From: Nodosilinea sp. BSH.14
GTDB taxonomy: Bacteria; Cyanobacteriota; Cyanobacteriia; Phormidesmidales; Phormidesmidaceae
Direction of reading: 5' to 3'
Length of the DNA stretch: 5,975 bases
Assembly (NCBI GenBank): GCA_023264315.1
Contig: JALQST010000207.1
Coordinates: 1 to 5,975, forward strand
Of this stretch, positions 5,045 to 5,975 are shown piece by piece. Position 1 is the first letter of the stretch, and every line of letters starts with the position of its first letter. Below the pieces are notes generated by a model, which saw only the letters and a program-made list of their open reading frames with translations, did no database searches and was not told the origin of the DNA. Position numbers and translations under genes: made by a program.

Positions 5045-5876
5045 GATAAATGACACTTTAGCGCAACCCCTGTCTGCCCAGCAGTTCAAGCGCCGATTTG
5101 GGGTGCAGCGCGAGACCTTCAAGCAGATAGTCAAAACCCTTCAGCCCCGTTGGAGGGCTGAACCCAAGCCCGGTGCTAAACCTAAACTAGGCCTGGAAGC
5201 ACGGGTGTTGCTAACGCTGGAGTACTGGCGAGAGTACCGCACGTACTTTCATATCGGGAGTAGCTGGGGGATCCATGAGTCAACGGTCTGCCGTATCGTC
5301 CATTGGGTTGAGACCACCTTAATGGCCTCCGGACGGTTTCGATGGCCCGGCAAGAAGTCCTTGGTCAAGGGCTTCGGCTGCCCGTCAGTGGTGGTGGTGG
5401 ATGTGACAGAAACACCGATTGAGCGACCCAAACGCCGCCAACGGCGGTTCTATTCGGGCAAGAAAAAACGACATACGCTCAAAAGCCAATGAGTCGTTGG
5501 CCCTGAGACGGGGTGGATTATCTATACCTTTTTCGGGCGGGGGCGACAGCACGATTTCAACCTGTTTCAAGCTTCTGGTGTCGCGATCCATCCCGAGACC
5601 GAAGGTCAGTTTGACAAGGGTTATCAGGGTGTTCAGCGGCTCCACACCAACAGTCGGATCCCTAAAAAGAAGCCAAAAGGCGGCTCGCTAAGCCCTGAGG
5701 ATAAGGCCTATAATCGAGCCCTGGCCCGCGAGCGCATTGTGATTGAACATGTGAATCGCCGCTTGAAGATCTTCAAAATCCTGGCGGAGCGTGACCGCAA
5801 CCGCCGTCGTCGCTTTGGCCTACGGTGTAATCTGATTGCGGCTCTGTATAACTTTGAGCAATCTCAGGCCGCTTAA
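5043..5876 (+). pseudogene. IS5-family DDE transposase with in-frame TGA
   Basis: A single frame of 277 codons plus TAA runs from ATG 5043 to 5876 but is interrupted by TGA at 5490-5492 (codon 150). The N-terminal part has a helix-turn-helix (about 55-90, YFHIGSSWGIHESTVCRIVH) and the first catalytic Asp in VVVVDVTETPIERP (D120), then FYSGKKKRHTLKSQ just before the stop. After the stop the same frame continues VVGPETGWII, FFGRGRQHDFNLF, then DKGYQG (D191) and ERIVIEHVNRRLKIF (E235), and ends RRRRFGLRCNLIAALYNFEQ. The DDE triad is therefore otherwise intact. The TGA stands where relatives have a hydrophobic residue (KSQ-V/L-V-V), so a nonsense mutation such as TTA to TGA explains it better than a frameshift. 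Without readthrough the product lacks two of the three catalytic acids and should be inactive. Confidence 0.9.
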
Positions 5877-5892
5877 CTCAGATGAGGTAACT

Positions 5893-5908
5893 TAATCTGC
5901 AAGAGGTC
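5893..5908 (-). repeat. IS right terminal inverted repeat
   Basis: On the minus strand GACCTCTTGCAGATTA, 15 of 16 matches to the left end; TA follows at 5909-5910. Confidence 0.85.
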
Positions 5909-5922
5909 TAATCTACACACCG

Positions 5923-5975
5923 ATGAAGTGGCCATCTCCCTGGGGGAGTCGGCTGAAACCCCTGATGTTATGGTC
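5923..5975 (+). CDS. Possible N-terminus of a downstream gene (partial)
   Basis: ATG 5923 opens a frame, MKWPSPWGSRLKPLMLW, that is still open at the window edge. Basic residues followed by a hydrophobic run look like the beginning of a signal peptide or membrane anchor. There is no Shine-Dalgarno at proper distance; AAGAGG in the IS right repeat is about 16 bp away. A second frame is also open (DEVAISLGESAETPDVMV, with GTG 5929 as a possible start), and if the IS is removed it joins an ORF beginning at ATG 4905. With 53 bases I cannot decide between them, or exclude non-coding DNA. Confidence 0.3.
   Translation, partial: MKWPSPWGSRLKPLMLW

Larger units (their letters stand above)
4949..5910 (+). 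mobile_element. IS5-family insertion sequence, full length, transposase broken
   Basis: The ends are inverted repeats. GACCTCTTGCATATTA (4951-4966) matches the reverse complement of the right end (GACCTCTTGCAGATTA, 5908-5893) at 15 of 16 positions. Both are flanked by TA (4949-4950 and 5909-5910), which fits a 2-bp TA target duplication; if TA is not a duplication, the repeats extend to 17/18. The body is 958 bp, a usual size for a one-gene IS5-family element. It carries one transposase gene reading left to right with a DDE triad, and has little extra sequence. The element sits immediately after cobA. Terminal repeats are nearly perfect, so insertion may be fairly recent, although the transposase has a nonsense codon. 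Confidence 0.9.

Noticed and set aside
5419..5691. Frameshift (second overlapping frame) in the transposase
   Set aside because: The true continuation is in the original frame after the TGA, giving DKGYQG and IVIEHVNRRLK. The overlapping frame has no transposase motifs.

Overview
The window looks like chromosomal DNA of a moderately GC-rich bacterium, most likely a cyanobacterium. The support is a two-domain CbiX-type sirohydrochlorin chelatase followed by a CobA-type uroporphyrinogen-III methyltransferase, one HIP1 octamer (GCGATCGC, 2182-2189), and a cyanobacterial-looking IS5-family element. No single feature proves this, and I cannot name a genus.

Layout. (1) 1-836, plus strand: the last 17 codons of an unidentified protein, translationally coupled through TGATG to a 260-residue exported, possibly lipid-anchored, protein of unknown function. 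(2) 887-2589, minus strand: a tight, partly overlapping set of four small genes. In transcription order they encode a helix-turn-helix protein (phage antiterminator/sigma region 4-like), a protein with a ribbon-helix-helix-like N-terminus, an unrecognised 159-residue protein, and an FHA-domain protein that appears frameshifted. They face the lipoprotein gene tail to tail and lie just downstream of a minus-strand tRNA-His. (3) 2703-2776, minus strand: tRNA-His(GTG) with encoded G-1 and C73. (4) 2777-3098: a divergent intergenic region with a perfect TATAAT for the plus-strand genes and small inverted repeats. (5) 3099-4883, plus strand: cbiX-like chelatase and cobA, 54 bp apart, two steps of siroheme (and possibly cobalamin) synthesis. 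(6) 4949-5910: a complete IS5-family insertion sequence with good terminal inverted repeats and a TA duplication. Its transposase is interrupted by one in-frame TGA. (7) 5911-5975: the start of a further gene or intergenic DNA, cut by the window edge.

How the genes fit together: CobA methylates uroporphyrinogen III to precorrin-2, an oxidation not encoded here gives sirohydrochlorin, and the chelatase inserts the metal. Siroheme serves nitrite and sulfite reductases, so nitrogen control of this operon is plausible but unproven. The least explained part is the small-gene cluster next to tRNA-His. It combines two probable DNA-binding proteins, a phosphothreonine-binding fold and an orphan protein, and may be a degenerate mobile or regulatory module.
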